A stretch of DNA of 52,384 bases from Gammaproteobacteria bacterium (GTDB lineage: Bacteria > Pseudomonadota > Gammaproteobacteria > GRL18), in assembly GCA_026994225.1 (NCBI GenBank), contig JALWRI010000080.1:8499-60882 (forward strand), read 5' to 3'. A program made the translations under genes and the position numbers. Positions 35,966 through 45,400 of the stretch are shown piece by piece. The notes beneath the pieces were generated by a model that was not told where the DNA came from, ran no database searches, and saw only the letters and a program-made list of their open reading frames with translations. Every line of letters begins with the position of its first letter. The first letter of the stretch is position 1.

Positions 35966-36931
35966 TTACTCTAATTCAATATTATGTAAATGTTTATTGA
36001 CCGCTAATATAGCACCAATTAAACCCAATAACATAGACATGACAACTAATAGAAAGGTATCATGTACGGGCATAAATTGTAATTGTAGTGGTGAATTATA
36101 GGTTAATAAAAAATCTTTAACGGGTGTTTGTAAAACCCATAATGAACCATTTACTAATAAAACAGCTAATAGCCCTCCATAAACACCATACCATAATCCC
36201 CGATAAAGAAACGGGCGGCGAATAAAACGGTTTGTTCCTCCAACTAATTTTATCACAATAATTTCTTCTTTTTTATTTTCAATATTCAAGCGTATAGTAT
36301 TACCAATTACTAATAAAACGGTGAGACTAAAAAGTATGCTTATGAGTAGAATGGATTGATAAAAAATATTGAATAAAGAATATAAACGTTGTAACCATTC
36401 TATATCTAACTGTGCTATATCTATTTCGGGAAAGGTTTTTAGTGTGCTAAATAATTGCTCTAGCTGTTGTTTATTGTGTAGAGTTAATTGCGGATCAATG
36501 ATAAAAACATGGGGTAGAGGATTATGTTGTAAACTATCTAACGCTTCACCAAACCCGGAATAGTCACGAAACTCTTGTAGAGCTTGTTGCGGGGTAATAT
36601 GGGTAATTTTTTCTATATGTGGAAGTGTTTGCAAAGTCGTTCTTAATTTATTTATGCTTTCTAAATCGGTTTCTTTTTTTAAAAATAAAGAGATATGGTT
36701 CATATCTTGCCACGGTGAACTAAAGGCTTTAGCTTGTTGTAATAAGGTGTATAGTCCAGCAGGTAAAGATAATGAAATACCAATCACTGTGGCAGTGACT
36801 ATCGTTGCCACAGGTGTATTTAATAACTCTTTAAATGTCATCAGTAATGCTTTCCAATGACAAAAAAGAATACTTTGCATTTGATGCAAAACAGGGGGGG
36901 TAGTACGGCGTAAAACAATTTCAGTTGACAT
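35966..36931 (-). CDS. ftsX: Cell division protein FtsX
   Basis: FtsX is the membrane half of the FtsEX complex at the division septum, which activates cell-wall amidases through EnvC. The 321-residue protein has four spans: about 48-68, 195-220, 250-275 and 290-312. An extracytoplasmic loop lies between the first and second (QDMNHISLFLKKETDLE to FPEIDIAQLDIEWLQRL). The coupling segment KKEEIIVIKLVGGTNRFIRRPFLYRG is typical. The start lies 3 bases after the ftsE stop, so translation is coupled. Confidence 0.96.
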   Translation of the reverse strand: MSTEIVLRRTTPPVLHQMQSILFCHWKALLMTFKELLNTPVATIVTATVIGISLSLPAGLYTLLQQAKAFSSPWQDMNHISLFLKKETDLESINKLRTTLQTLPHIEKITHITPQQALQEFRDYSGFGEALDSLQHNPLPHVFIIDPQLTLHNKQQLEQLFSTLKTFPEIDIAQLDIEWLQRLYSLFNIFYQSILLISILFSLTVLLVIGNTIRLNIENKKEEIIVIKLVGGTNRFIRRPFLYRGLWYGVYGGLLAVLLVNGSLWVLQTPVKDFLLTYNSPLQLQFMPVHDTFLLVVMSMLLGLIGAILAVNKHLHNIELE

Positions 36932-36934
36932 AAT

Positions 36935-37591
36935 TTAGATAGTAACAAGACATCCTTGTTGTAAACGAATAGTGCGTTTTTGTAATTGCTGGATTAAATA
37001 TAAATCGTGAGAAGCTATCAAAATAGTAACGCCTACCCGATTAAATTCCTCAAACAAATTCATAATTTCTTTAGATAATTCCGGATCAAGATTACCAGTG
37101 GGTTCATCAGCTAATAATAGTGCCGGTTTATTGACCACTGCACGAGCAATCCCAACCCGTTGCTGTTCTCCTCCTGAAAGGGTGATCGGGCAAGATTTTT
37201 CTTTATGTAGTAAATTGACCTTATCTAATGCAGCGCGTACTCGTTTTTTTATATCTTTTTGGGAATACCCTGCAATAACGAGTGGTAATGCTACGTTATC
37301 AAAGACATTGCGATCCATCAAGAGTTGATAATCTTGAAAAATCAAGCCTAATTTTCGGCGTAAAAAAGGAATAGAGCTGTTTTTTAATTTATTGATATTT
37401 TTACCCGATAAAATAATTTGTCCACTACTAACTCGTTCAATCAGTGCTAATAATTTTAACAATGTACTTTTACCCGCACCAGATTGTCCTGTTAAAAATA
37501 CCATCTCACCAGCTGCAATATGAAAATTGACATCTCGTAATGCATCACGGTGAGCGGGATAATGTTTATACACGTGTTCAAAGTAAATCAT
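36935..37591 (-). CDS. ftsE: Cell division ATP-binding protein FtsE
   Basis: The cytoplasmic ABC ATPase partner of FtsX, 218 residues. It has Walker A GQSGAGKST at 35-43, Q-loop FQDYQLL, signature LSGGEQQR and Walker B LLLADEPTGNLD, all intact. The start overlaps the last base of the ftsY stop codon (TAATG), a coupling seen in many gammaproteobacteria. It forms the operon ftsY-ftsE-ftsX. Confidence 0.97.
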   Translation of the reverse strand: MIYFEHVYKHYPAHRDALRDVNFHIAAGEMVFLTGQSGAGKSTLLKLLALIERVSSGQIILSGKNINKLKNSSIPFLRRKLGLIFQDYQLLMDRNVFDNVALPLVIAGYSQKDIKKRVRAALDKVNLLHKEKSCPITLSGGEQQRVGIARAVVNKPALLLADEPTGNLDPELSKEIMNLFEEFNRVGVTILIASHDLYLIQQLQKRTIRLQQGCLVTI

Positions 37592-38670
37592 TAAAATGTA
37601 TGCGTATCCTCTTTTGCAAGGAGGGCTGAAATAAACTCATCGGATTTAAATGAGCGTAAATCATCGGGTTTTTCTCCTACACCGATAAAACGAATGGGGA
37701 TAGCCAGTTGATTAGCAATAGCAAAAATAATTCCACCTTTTGCCGTACCATCTAATTTTGTTAAGGTAATACCGGTAATACCAATAGCTTTATTAAACTG
37801 TTGGGCTTGATTAAGTGCGTTTTGTCCTGTACCGGCATCGAGTACTAACATAATTTCATGGGGAGCGTTATTATCGAGTTTACTGACGACCCGTTTTATT
37901 TTACTTAATTCATCCATTAAATTATCTTGAGTATGTAAGCGTCCTGCCGTATCTGCAATAATAATATCAATATTACGTGCTTTTGCAGCTTCAAACGCAT
38001 CATAAATCACTGATGCAGAATCAGAACCAGTTTGTTGAGCAATAACGGGTACATCAATACGTTTACCCCATTCTTGTAATTGTTCTACGGCTGCTGCTCG
38101 AAAGGTATCCCCTGCGGCAAGGAGTACGGAAAGTCCCTGGGATTGGAATGTTTGTGCTAATTTACCAATAGTGGTTGTTTTTCCTGCTCCATTAATACCT
38201 ATCATTAAAATCATAAAGGGTTGTTTTGCAGTAGAAATAACCAACGGTTGTTCTACAGGATGCAGGATCTCGGTCATGGCATCATGTAAATGGTTAAATA
38301 TTTCATTAGTATCCTGTAGCGGTTGTTTTTTGTTGCGTTCACGTAAGGCATCTATAATACGAGTAGTGGCATTTATACCTACGTCAGCAACGATCAGTTG
38401 GGTTTCTATTTCTTCTAATAATGCTCCATCAAGCTTGGTATTATCTTGTAATAATTGAGACAAGCCTTGTGTTAAATTATTACGGGTTTTATGTAAACCT
38501 TTTTTAAGACGAGAAAAAAAGCCTTTGGATTTTTTTTCCTGATGATTTTCAACAGATTCTGTAGGCAATTCGGCTGCTTTAGTCGTTTCAGAACTAACCG
38601 ATAGCGGAATGTCTTTTTCTGTATCTGTAGAAGCGGTGTCAGTTTTTTGTTTTTTTAGAAAATTAAACAT
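37591..38670 (-). CDS. ftsY: Signal recognition particle receptor FtsY
   Basis: FtsY receives ribosome-SRP complexes at the inner membrane and shares a composite GTPase site with Ffh. The 359-residue protein has a short acidic A domain (residues 1-48) and an N domain (FFSRLKKGLHKTRNNLTQGL). The G domain has GINGAGKTTT from 158, DTAGRLHTQDNL and TKLDGTAKGG. The A domain is shorter than in E. coli, as in many bacteria. It is divergent from rsmD, with 124 bases between. Confidence 0.97.
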   Translation of the reverse strand: MFNFLKKQKTDTASTDTEKDIPLSVSSETTKAAELPTESVENHQEKKSKGFFSRLKKGLHKTRNNLTQGLSQLLQDNTKLDGALLEEIETQLIVADVGINATTRIIDALRERNKKQPLQDTNEIFNHLHDAMTEILHPVEQPLVISTAKQPFMILMIGINGAGKTTTIGKLAQTFQSQGLSVLLAAGDTFRAAAVEQLQEWGKRIDVPVIAQQTGSDSASVIYDAFEAAKARNIDIIIADTAGRLHTQDNLMDELSKIKRVVSKLDNNAPHEIMLVLDAGTGQNALNQAQQFNKAIGITGITLTKLDGTAKGGIIFAIANQLAIPIRFIGVGEKPDDLRSFKSDEFISALLAKEDTHTF

Positions 38671-38794
38671 AATGAAGGTAACCTATTGTACCGTACATTG
38701 AAAAATAGCTGTTGTAAAATGAAAAATAACAGTAAGCTAATAGATAAAAATCACATTAATTACGGGTATTTTTTATTTAAAGTAACTAATTATT

Positions 38795-39400
38795 ATGAAT
38801 GTAGAACATAGAATTAGCAAGAAGAAGCAGAAAAAATCATTAAATAATTACTCTAAAGTACGCTTTATAGGGGGGAAATGGCGAGGACAGAATATTTTGT
38901 TTCCTCCAGAGAAGGGATTACGTCCAACATTAAACCGTATGCGAGAAACCTTATTTAATTGGTTACAAATGGATATTGAAGGGGCTGATTGTTTAGATCT
39001 ATTTACTGGTAGCGGTGCGTTAGGATTAGAAGCCTTATCACGTGGTGCAAAAAAAGGGGTGTTTTTAGATAATAATCCGCATACCATTAAGATGCTAAAA
39101 AAAAATATTGCACATCTTGGTGCTGATAATATACAAATATACCCTATTGATGCATTATCCTATTTACAATATGAAAAAAGTCATTTTTTTGATGTCGTTT
39201 TTTTAGACCCTCCTTTTATGCAAAATTTACTCCCTGTCACGTGCCAATATTTAGAACAATACCATTGGATAAAATCGGGTAGTTATATTTACTTAGAAGC
39301 AGAAACTACATGGGATGTGGATATTCCTGATAATTGGCTGGTAATAAAGCAAAAGCATATCCAGCAAGTGAGTTATTATTTATGCCAGCGTGCTGGTTAA
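38795..39400 (+). CDS. rsmD: 16S rRNA (guanine966-N2)-methyltransferase RsmD
   Basis: RsmD methylates G966 of 16S rRNA using S-adenosylmethionine. The 201-residue protein has the start motif VRFIGGKWRGQNILFP, the RPTLNRMRETLFNWL region, motif I DLFTGSGALGLEALSRGA and the catalytic DPPF. An N-terminal Lys-rich extension of about 20 residues precedes the conserved part. The next gene, coaD, starts 24 bases later, as in many gammaproteobacteria. Confidence 0.95.
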   Translation: MNVEHRISKKKQKKSLNNYSKVRFIGGKWRGQNILFPPEKGLRPTLNRMRETLFNWLQMDIEGADCLDLFTGSGALGLEALSRGAKKGVFLDNNPHTIKMLKKNIAHLGADNIQIYPIDALSYLQYEKSHFFDVVFLDPPFMQNLLPVTCQYLEQYHWIKSGSYIYLEAETTWDVDIPDNWLVIKQKHIQQVSYYLCQRAG

Positions 39401-39424
39401 AAAGCATTAGGGAGAAAAAATAAT

Positions 39425-39901
39425 ATGGCGATCGTAGTCTATCCAGGTAGTTTTGACCCCATAACGAATGGGCATATTGATTTAATCCATCGTGCAGCAA
39501 AATTATTTAATAAAGTGATTGTTGCAATTGCATTGAATGCCAAGAAAAAAACCTTATTTTCTTTATCCCAACGTATCGAGTTGGCAAAACAATCTTTGGC
39601 AGATTTGGATCAAGTACAAGTGATGGGATTTGATAAATTGTTGGTTGATTTTGTTCAAGAACAACAAGCTCAAGTGATTTTACGGGGTTTGAGGGCGGTT
39701 TCTGATTTTGATTATGAGTTTCAATTGGCAGGAATGAATCGTTCTTTAGCATCCGAAATAGAAACGATATTTTTAACGCCTGCGGAACAATATACGTATA
39801 TATCTTCTTCATTAGTAAAAGAAATAGCCAGTATGCAAGGCAGTGTATCCGCTTTTGTGAATAAAGCGGTAGAAGATGCGTTATTACAACAAATACGTTA
39901 G
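39425..39901 (+). CDS. coaD: Phosphopantetheine adenylyltransferase CoaD
   Basis: CoaD makes dephospho-CoA from phosphopantetheine and ATP. The 158-residue protein has the nucleotidyl-transferase signature YPGSFDPITNGH. RGLRAVSDFDYEFQLAGMNR and the YTYISSSLVKEIA segment complete the active site. Length and all catalytic residues are normal. Confidence 0.98.
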   Translation: MAIVVYPGSFDPITNGHIDLIHRAAKLFNKVIVAIALNAKKKTLFSLSQRIELAKQSLADLDQVQVMGFDKLLVDFVQEQQAQVILRGLRAVSDFDYEFQLAGMNRSLASEIETIFLTPAEQYTYISSSLVKEIASMQGSVSAFVNKAVEDALLQQIR

Positions 39902-39932
39902 ACTATTGTCCCTATTTGTAGATATAGCCTAA

Positions 39933-40202
<270 letters not shown>

Positions 40203-40215
40203 CCGATATAACAAC

Positions 40216-40238
40216 CTCGCTCATTGTTGGAGCGAGGA
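40216..40238. terminator. Probable bidirectional terminator after the ferredoxin gene
   Basis: CCTCGCTC pairs perfectly with GAGCGAGG around a 7-base loop, between convergent genes. There is no long T-run on either side (a short TTGTTAT follows on minus), so strength is uncertain. Confidence 0.6.
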
Positions 40239-40259
40239 ATAGGTGTTGATGTTTGTACG

Positions 40260-40640
40260 TCAGGATTGAGTAGATTTATCCCTGTCTAGTTTGTCATTAA
40301 TTGCAGATAACATCCATTCATAACGGGATATTTCTTGTTGTTCTGCTGCTTGATGAATATTTTGTAATAATGCTTCACTAATACGTAACCGTAATTGCCG
40401 AACATTTTCCTGACTTTCAAATGATTCATCATCTAAACTATCACCTTGTGTATTTAAGGCATACCCCATTGCCTGACTAATACTGGTATGAATTAAAGTT
40501 AATCCCTTACTCAGTTGATTTGCATCTGCTTGTTCTAAATTCAGATGTTGTAAACACTGCAAAACAGCCTGGACATTTTTATAGGTTTCTTCCGATTCCG
40601 TGTCAATTAAAGGATTTATACGACTATTCTCTTGTGACAT
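40260..40640 (-). CDS. Ribbon-helix-helix-type small protein of unknown role
   Basis: The 126-residue protein has a hydrophilic helical N-terminal two-thirds of unknown type. A C-terminal segment (about 78-118, VRQLRLRISEALLQNIHQAA, then ISRYEWMLSAINDKL) fits the strand-helix-helix plan of Arc/MetJ-type DNA-binding proteins. The start is ATG 40640, with AAGGAA six bases ahead. An in-frame extension to 40676 is less likely. It is divergent from the acylase gene with 87 bases between, so it could regulate that gene. That link is inference. No toxin partner is adjacent. Confidence 0.6.
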   Translation of the reverse strand: MSQENSRINPLIDTESEETYKNVQAVLQCLQHLNLEQADANQLSKGLTLIHTSISQAMGYALNTQGDSLDDESFESQENVRQLRLRISEALLQNIHQAAEQQEISRYEWMLSAINDKLDRDKSTQS

Positions 40641-40727
40641 AAGTATTCCTTGCGTGCTTATAAATTTTGCTATCATTATTGCTGCAGAGTAGAATAAGCT
40701 ATTCAGATCAGCGAGTAAATTATATTT

Positions 40728-43031
40728 ATGATGATAGCAATAAAAAAAATCATTATCTCTTTTTTTTTATTTTTTATTATAGCGAGTATCAGTGTTGCTA
40801 TTTGGTTCTATTGGAATATTCAACGACAAGGTTTAGATGCAACCTTTTGGAATAACTATACAAAAGCGACAGTCAGTTTTGATGCAAATGGTATTGCAAG
40901 TATAAAAAGCAATAATTGGGTTACTTTATTACGTACACAAGGATATTTAGTCGCTTCTGAGCGTCTATGGCAGATGGATTTAATGCGTAGAAAAGCGGCT
41001 GGACGTTTAAGTGAATGGTTTGGCAGTGAAACGATTGATAATGATCAACGCCGTTATCGAGAAGATTGGCAAGGGGTTGCTAAATATGCCTATCAACAAT
41101 TGCCGGCAAAACAAAAACATTATTTGAGTGCTTACGTACAAGGTATTAATTTATTTATAAAAAATCACCCTGGGCAATGGGGGATTGAATATTGGATATT
41201 AGGTTTAACCCCTAAATTATGGAAAGCAGAAGATAGTTTATTAATTGTATTATTAATGACAGAAGAATTATCTGCATCCGCAGAAAAAGAAGCAAAGCAA
41301 TATCAGTGGCGTAAGCAATTATTACCCGATTGGGAAGATTTTTTATTTACCAATCATCATCCCTGGAATACCCCTTTGTTTGGCACGGTAAGCGATACGA
41401 CACAACTGCCTGCAAAAGCTCATTGGTTACCTCGTAAAGCGATAGCAGATACAGCTATTTCTACTCCTCGAGCGGTGCAAACCGGTTTTGCCGGGAGTAA
41501 TAGTTGGGCATGGGTCGGTGAAAATACCGCATTTTTAGCCAATGATCCACATTTAGGCTTGAATATGCCATCTTTATGGTATGCACAACGTTTTTTTATA
41601 GATAAAGATAACTGGTTGATAGGATTAACGATACCCGGCATTCCGGGTGTAATAATTGGTATGAATGCCTATTTTGCCTGGACTTCAACTAACACTGGAG
41701 AAGATGTAGATGATTATTTACATGAGCAATTAAGTGAAGATTTACAATTTTATAGAGATCAAGATGAGCAAGGACATACTATCTGGAGCAAGATAGTTAA
41801 AAAAACCTTTACTATTCCAGTAAAAGGGCAAGCACCGGTAAAGGGTGAAGCATGGTTTACTCACAGAGGGCCTTTACAACAACGTGCATTACTGAATAAT
41901 GACTATTACAGTCGGCAATGGTTACCTTTTAAAAAAGGTAAACTCACTATGCCAACATTGGAATTTTTATCTATGCATAATTGGTTTAAATTTAATCAAG
42001 CCATTGATGCAATGCAAGGCTTATCACAAAATTTGCTCTTTTTAGATCGTCAGGGAAATATTGGTTATAGGGCTTCAGGCATTACTATTAAGCGGCGTGT
42101 TAGTGGATGTTATCCCCAACCTGCTATTACAGGGGAATGGATAGATTTTATACCAAGTCGAGCGCAACGTTTGATAGTGAAAAAAGTGGCTAAAAGTTCT
42201 GCGTTAAGCACTGCAAATCAACGTATTTGGGTCGATCCCTATGCTTGTGGGTATGATGGAGATGAACGGGCAGACAGGTTGCGAAGCGTTTTACAGCAGC
42301 CATCACACAATAGCTTGTCAATGCAACAATTACAATTAGATACGTATAGTCGTATGAAAAAAATTATTTTGCAGTGGGTAATGCAACATGCAAGTAAAGA
42401 AGAATATAGTGGCAGTATTAATTTTACTAAGTGGCAACAATGGGATGGAAAAATAACATCTAATACTGATATTTTTCAACAGGCCGATTTTCTCCAACAG
42501 ACTTTATTGCAGTTATTATTACAACGTGTACGTAGTCATTTAGATCATACACCAAATGTCCAATATGAATGGCCGTTAGCAAATGCCTGGTTATTAAAAA
42601 TATTGACAACGCCAGATGGTATGCAAGTATTTGGCCTGGAAGATAATACTGTTGCTGATTATTTATTACAACAATTAGCAATGCAGCCGAAAACACATTA
42701 TGCCTGGAAAAATCGTTGGCAAGTGCAACATCCTTTTGTTACTGCCCTGCCTTATCATTTAGGAAAATATTTTGCACTAAAAGAATATCCTCAAGTAGGT
42801 GCTTATCGAGTTGTGCGGGTAGAAGCCCCAAAATTTGGTGCTTCAGTACGGGTAATATGGGATTTACAACATCCTGAAAAAAGCCTTTGGAGTTTACCTA
42901 TAGGACAATCCGGGCATGTTACCTCTCCTCATTATAAAGATTTACATAAGAAATGGTTTGCTAAGGCAATAGAAGATAAATATATACCGGTGTTTAGTCA
43001 ATATTTCCAAAAATTATTATATACTGATTGA
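40728..43031 (+). CDS. Penicillin acylase family Ntn-hydrolase (amidase/AHL-acylase type)
   Basis: The 767-residue protein belongs to the N-terminal nucleophile hydrolases that include penicillin G acylase and acyl-homoserine-lactone acylases. A signal anchor lies at about 7-28. The alpha-chain part shows RTQGYLVASERLWQMDLMRR. The autocleavage site is Gly256-Ser257 in GFAGSNSWAW, where Ser becomes the new N-terminal nucleophile. NDPHLGLNMPSLWY follows, then the beta chain with NTGEDVDDYLH. In PGA the oxyanion Asn lies further downstream, and its equivalent was not assigned. The substrate cannot be told. The stop overlaps the region just before the CHAT gene, with 8 bases between stop and its ATG, so the two are coupled. 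Confidence 0.9.
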   Translation: MMIAIKKIIISFFLFFIIASISVAIWFYWNIQRQGLDATFWNNYTKATVSFDANGIASIKSNNWVTLLRTQGYLVASERLWQMDLMRRKAAGRLSEWFGSETIDNDQRRYREDWQGVAKYAYQQLPAKQKHYLSAYVQGINLFIKNHPGQWGIEYWILGLTPKLWKAEDSLLIVLLMTEELSASAEKEAKQYQWRKQLLPDWEDFLFTNHHPWNTPLFGTVSDTTQLPAKAHWLPRKAIADTAISTPRAVQTGFAGSNSWAWVGENTAFLANDPHLGLNMPSLWYAQRFFIDKDNWLIGLTIPGIPGVIIGMNAYFAWTSTNTGEDVDDYLHEQLSEDLQFYRDQDEQGHTIWSKIVKKTFTIPVKGQAPVKGEAWFTHRGPLQQRALLNNDYYSRQWLPFKKGKLTMPTLEFLSMHNWFKFNQAIDAMQGLSQNLLFLDRQGNIGYRASGITIKRRVSGCYPQPAITGEWIDFIPSRAQRLIVKKVAKSSALSTANQRIWVDPYACGYDGDERADRLRSVLQQPSHNSLSMQQLQLDTYSRMKKIILQWVMQHASKEEYSGSINFTKWQQWDGKITSNTDIFQQADFLQQTLLQLLLQRVRSHLDHTPNVQYEWPLANAWLLKILTTPDGMQVFGLEDNTVADYLLQQLAMQPKTHYAWKNRWQVQHPFVTALPYHLGKYFALKEYPQVGAYRVVRVEAPKFGASVRVIWDLQHPEKSLWSLPIGQSGHVTSPHYKDLHKKWFAKAIEDKYIPVFSQYFQKLLYTD

Positions 43032-43039
43032 TAATATCT

Positions 43040-45313
43040 ATGCCAATTCTTTTAATGTTTAAATGTTATATAGCAAGTCATTTGTTCAATAGTTTTTTAT
43101 TCGCATCGAGTATGGCATTAGCAGAGGATACGCTGCAATCTGCATGGAATGCCAAACAATATGGTGATATTATCGCTGCGACAGAAGATATTGTCGCAAG
43201 CCCCTTAAGCCCTACTACATTACGAGCCTTATTGCTACGAGCAAAGGCTTACCGAGCTTTACAACGTTATAGTGCAGCACGGCAGTTATATCAAACACTG
43301 ATAAATAACACCACAGTATCTTTACAGGTATCGGATCAGATACAAATCTGGCGAGAAATAGGTAATATAGCCGTATTACAACATCGTTATGCCGAAGCAG
43401 AGCAGCATTTATTGCAGGCCATAATGATGGCAAAACAGCACAAAGATACTGCTTGGGAGGGAAAAATAAGCAATGATTTAGGTAAACTGTTTATTGTTTT
43501 AGAACAACCGAAAAAAGCAGCAGCCTATTTTAAGCAAAGTATCACTTTTGCAAAACGAACTTCCTTACCAGTATTAGAGGTGAAAAGTATCTTAAATTAT
43601 GTACAAGTGAGTACACGTTTGGGAAATAAAACAGCACTTATAGCATTGTTGGATGATGCAATGTTACTGCTACAAGCGTTACCAACAACAGCAGAAAAAA
43701 ATCATTATTTATTAAATTTAGCAAAACGTTATAGTAAATTGGAACAACGTTTTTATCAATATCAAAAAAACATATCAAACACATTACGTCAAAAAAGTTA
43801 TTATCTTTATCTACAAGTTATTAATGTCGCACAAACGATGCAGGACAACGTAAACTTAGCATACGCACAAGGATATGTAGGAGAATTATATTTACAAGAG
43901 CAACGTTATCAAGAAGCGGTATATTATACACAACAAGCCATATTATCGGCACAAAAAGTGCCTGATGGGTATAGTTTATATCGTTGGCATTGGCAATTAG
44001 CTTCTATTTATGCTCAGCAAGATAAGGTTCAGCAGGCACTACAACAATACCGTATCGCAATAGTACAAGTAAAACAATTAAAAAATATAATTTTATTGCA
44101 AGGAAACTATAGTCAGGATATTCAACCTTTGTGGTATGCATTTGTAGATATTTTATTACGTTATACCGAACAATTATCTAATCCAGAGCAAATTCAAGCA
44201 CATTTACAAGAAGCAAGAGAATTGCTGGAAATGAGTAATATTACTGAAATAGAAATGTATATTAATACCCCATGCAGTATGCTAAATTATAACGTTAGTT
44301 TAGATCATCTCGATACACATAGTGCCATTATATATCCCCTTATTCTGGCAGATAGAACCGTTATGTTAGTGAGTATTAAAGGGAAGTTAAAACAATATAT
44401 TACTCCTATTGCAGAATTATCCATGCAAATGGTATTACAACAATTTCGCAAACAAGTGGAACATTACACGACACAAGATAAGTATTTAAAGACTGGAAAG
44501 CAATTATATCAATGGTTATTAAAAAATATCGAAGGGGATTTGCAGACTGCAAATATTGATACATTGGTTTTTTTACCTGATCCAGCAATGCGGCAAATTC
44601 CTTTTGCTGCATTATATGATGGTAAACATTTTTTAATTGAACGCTATGCGCTTGCTACAACCCCGAGTTTAAGGTTAATAGATACGACTAAAAATCAGAG
44701 AAAATCTAAAAATACTGTTTTAGCGGCTGGATTAACAGTTGCTGTACAAGGTTTTCCAGCACTACCAGAAGTACAACAAGAACTACAAAATATAGGTAAA
44801 TATTATCCGGTAACGATTTTACAAGATGAACAATTTATCTTAGATAAGCTGCAACAGCTTTTGATAAAAAAAGATTACGATATAGTACATATTGCTTCAC
44901 ATGGGGAATTTGATAGTTATTATCAAAATTCTTTTTTATTAACGTATGATACCCTTTTTCAAATAGATACTTTAGCCATGACATTACAGCAACATAAAGT
45001 TGAATTTCAGGAATTAGATTTATTGGTATTGAGTGCTTGTCAAACAGCCACCGGAGATAATCGTTCTAGCCTGGGTTTAGCAGGTATTGCTATTCGTTCT
45101 GGAGCAAAAAGTACGTTAGCGAGTTTATGGCAAATTAATGACAAGGCAACAGCTCACTTGATTGATTATTTTTATCAACAGTTATCTAAAAAACCTCAAC
45201 AATCTAAAGCAAAAGCATTGCAGCAAGCACAAATACAATTATTAACTCAGTATCCAATGTTTAAGCATCCAGCAGATTGGGCTGCTTTTTTATTAATTGG
45301 AAATTGGTTATAG
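43040..45313 (+). CDS. Exported TPR-CHAT caspase-like protease
   Basis: The 757-residue protein has a signal peptide (about 1-26, ending ASSMALA). TPR-like helical repeats follow at about 30-400 (several with A-x-Y-x-Q-A patterns such as QRYQEAVYYTQQAI). A CHAT domain at about 425-757 belongs to clan CD cysteine proteases. The catalytic dyad is intact: His621 in VHIASHGEF and Cys667 in LVLSACQTATGD. The GLAGIAIRSGAKSTLASLW segment and AFLLIGNW ending are typical. ATG 43040 is chosen over TTG 43028, which overlaps the acylase stop. The signal peptide places it outside the cytoplasm, unlike CRISPR-linked Craspase. Targets are unknown. Confidence 0.88.
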   Translation: MPILLMFKCYIASHLFNSFLFASSMALAEDTLQSAWNAKQYGDIIAATEDIVASPLSPTTLRALLLRAKAYRALQRYSAARQLYQTLINNTTVSLQVSDQIQIWREIGNIAVLQHRYAEAEQHLLQAIMMAKQHKDTAWEGKISNDLGKLFIVLEQPKKAAAYFKQSITFAKRTSLPVLEVKSILNYVQVSTRLGNKTALIALLDDAMLLLQALPTTAEKNHYLLNLAKRYSKLEQRFYQYQKNISNTLRQKSYYLYLQVINVAQTMQDNVNLAYAQGYVGELYLQEQRYQEAVYYTQQAILSAQKVPDGYSLYRWHWQLASIYAQQDKVQQALQQYRIAIVQVKQLKNIILLQGNYSQDIQPLWYAFVDILLRYTEQLSNPEQIQAHLQEARELLEMSNITEIEMYINTPCSMLNYNVSLDHLDTHSAIIYPLILADRTVMLVSIKGKLKQYITPIAELSMQMVLQQFRKQVEHYTTQDKYLKTGKQLYQWLLKNIEGDLQTANIDTLVFLPDPAMRQIPFAALYDGKHFLIERYALATTPSLRLIDTTKNQRKSKNTVLAAGLTVAVQGFPALPEVQQELQNIGKYYPVTILQDEQFILDKLQQLLIKKDYDIVHIASHGEFDSYYQNSFLLTYDTLFQIDTLAMTLQQHKVEFQELDLLVLSACQTATGDNRSSLGLAGIAIRSGAKSTLASLWQINDKATAHLIDYFYQQLSKKPQQSKAKALQQAQIQLLTQYPMFKHPADWAAFLLIGNWL

Positions 45314-45400
45314 CACGTACAGTCAATTTGCAAGGAGGATAAAAATTCACTATCCTTTAGCTGTTGTGAATAAAAGTAATTATTATATCAAGGGGGATCA

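Noticed and set aside
40260-40640. RHH gene as the antitoxin of a toxin-antitoxin pair
   Set aside because: No small toxin-like gene is adjacent; the neighbours are a ferredoxin and an acylase.
43040-45313. CHAT protein as part of a type III-E CRISPR (Craspase) defence system
   Set aside because: It has a signal peptide, and no repeat array, gRAMP-like effector or cas gene is in the window.
45336-45356. AGGATA/TATCCT hairpin after the CHAT gene
   Set aside because: Only 6 bp with a 9-base loop and no strong T-run; too weak to call a terminator.
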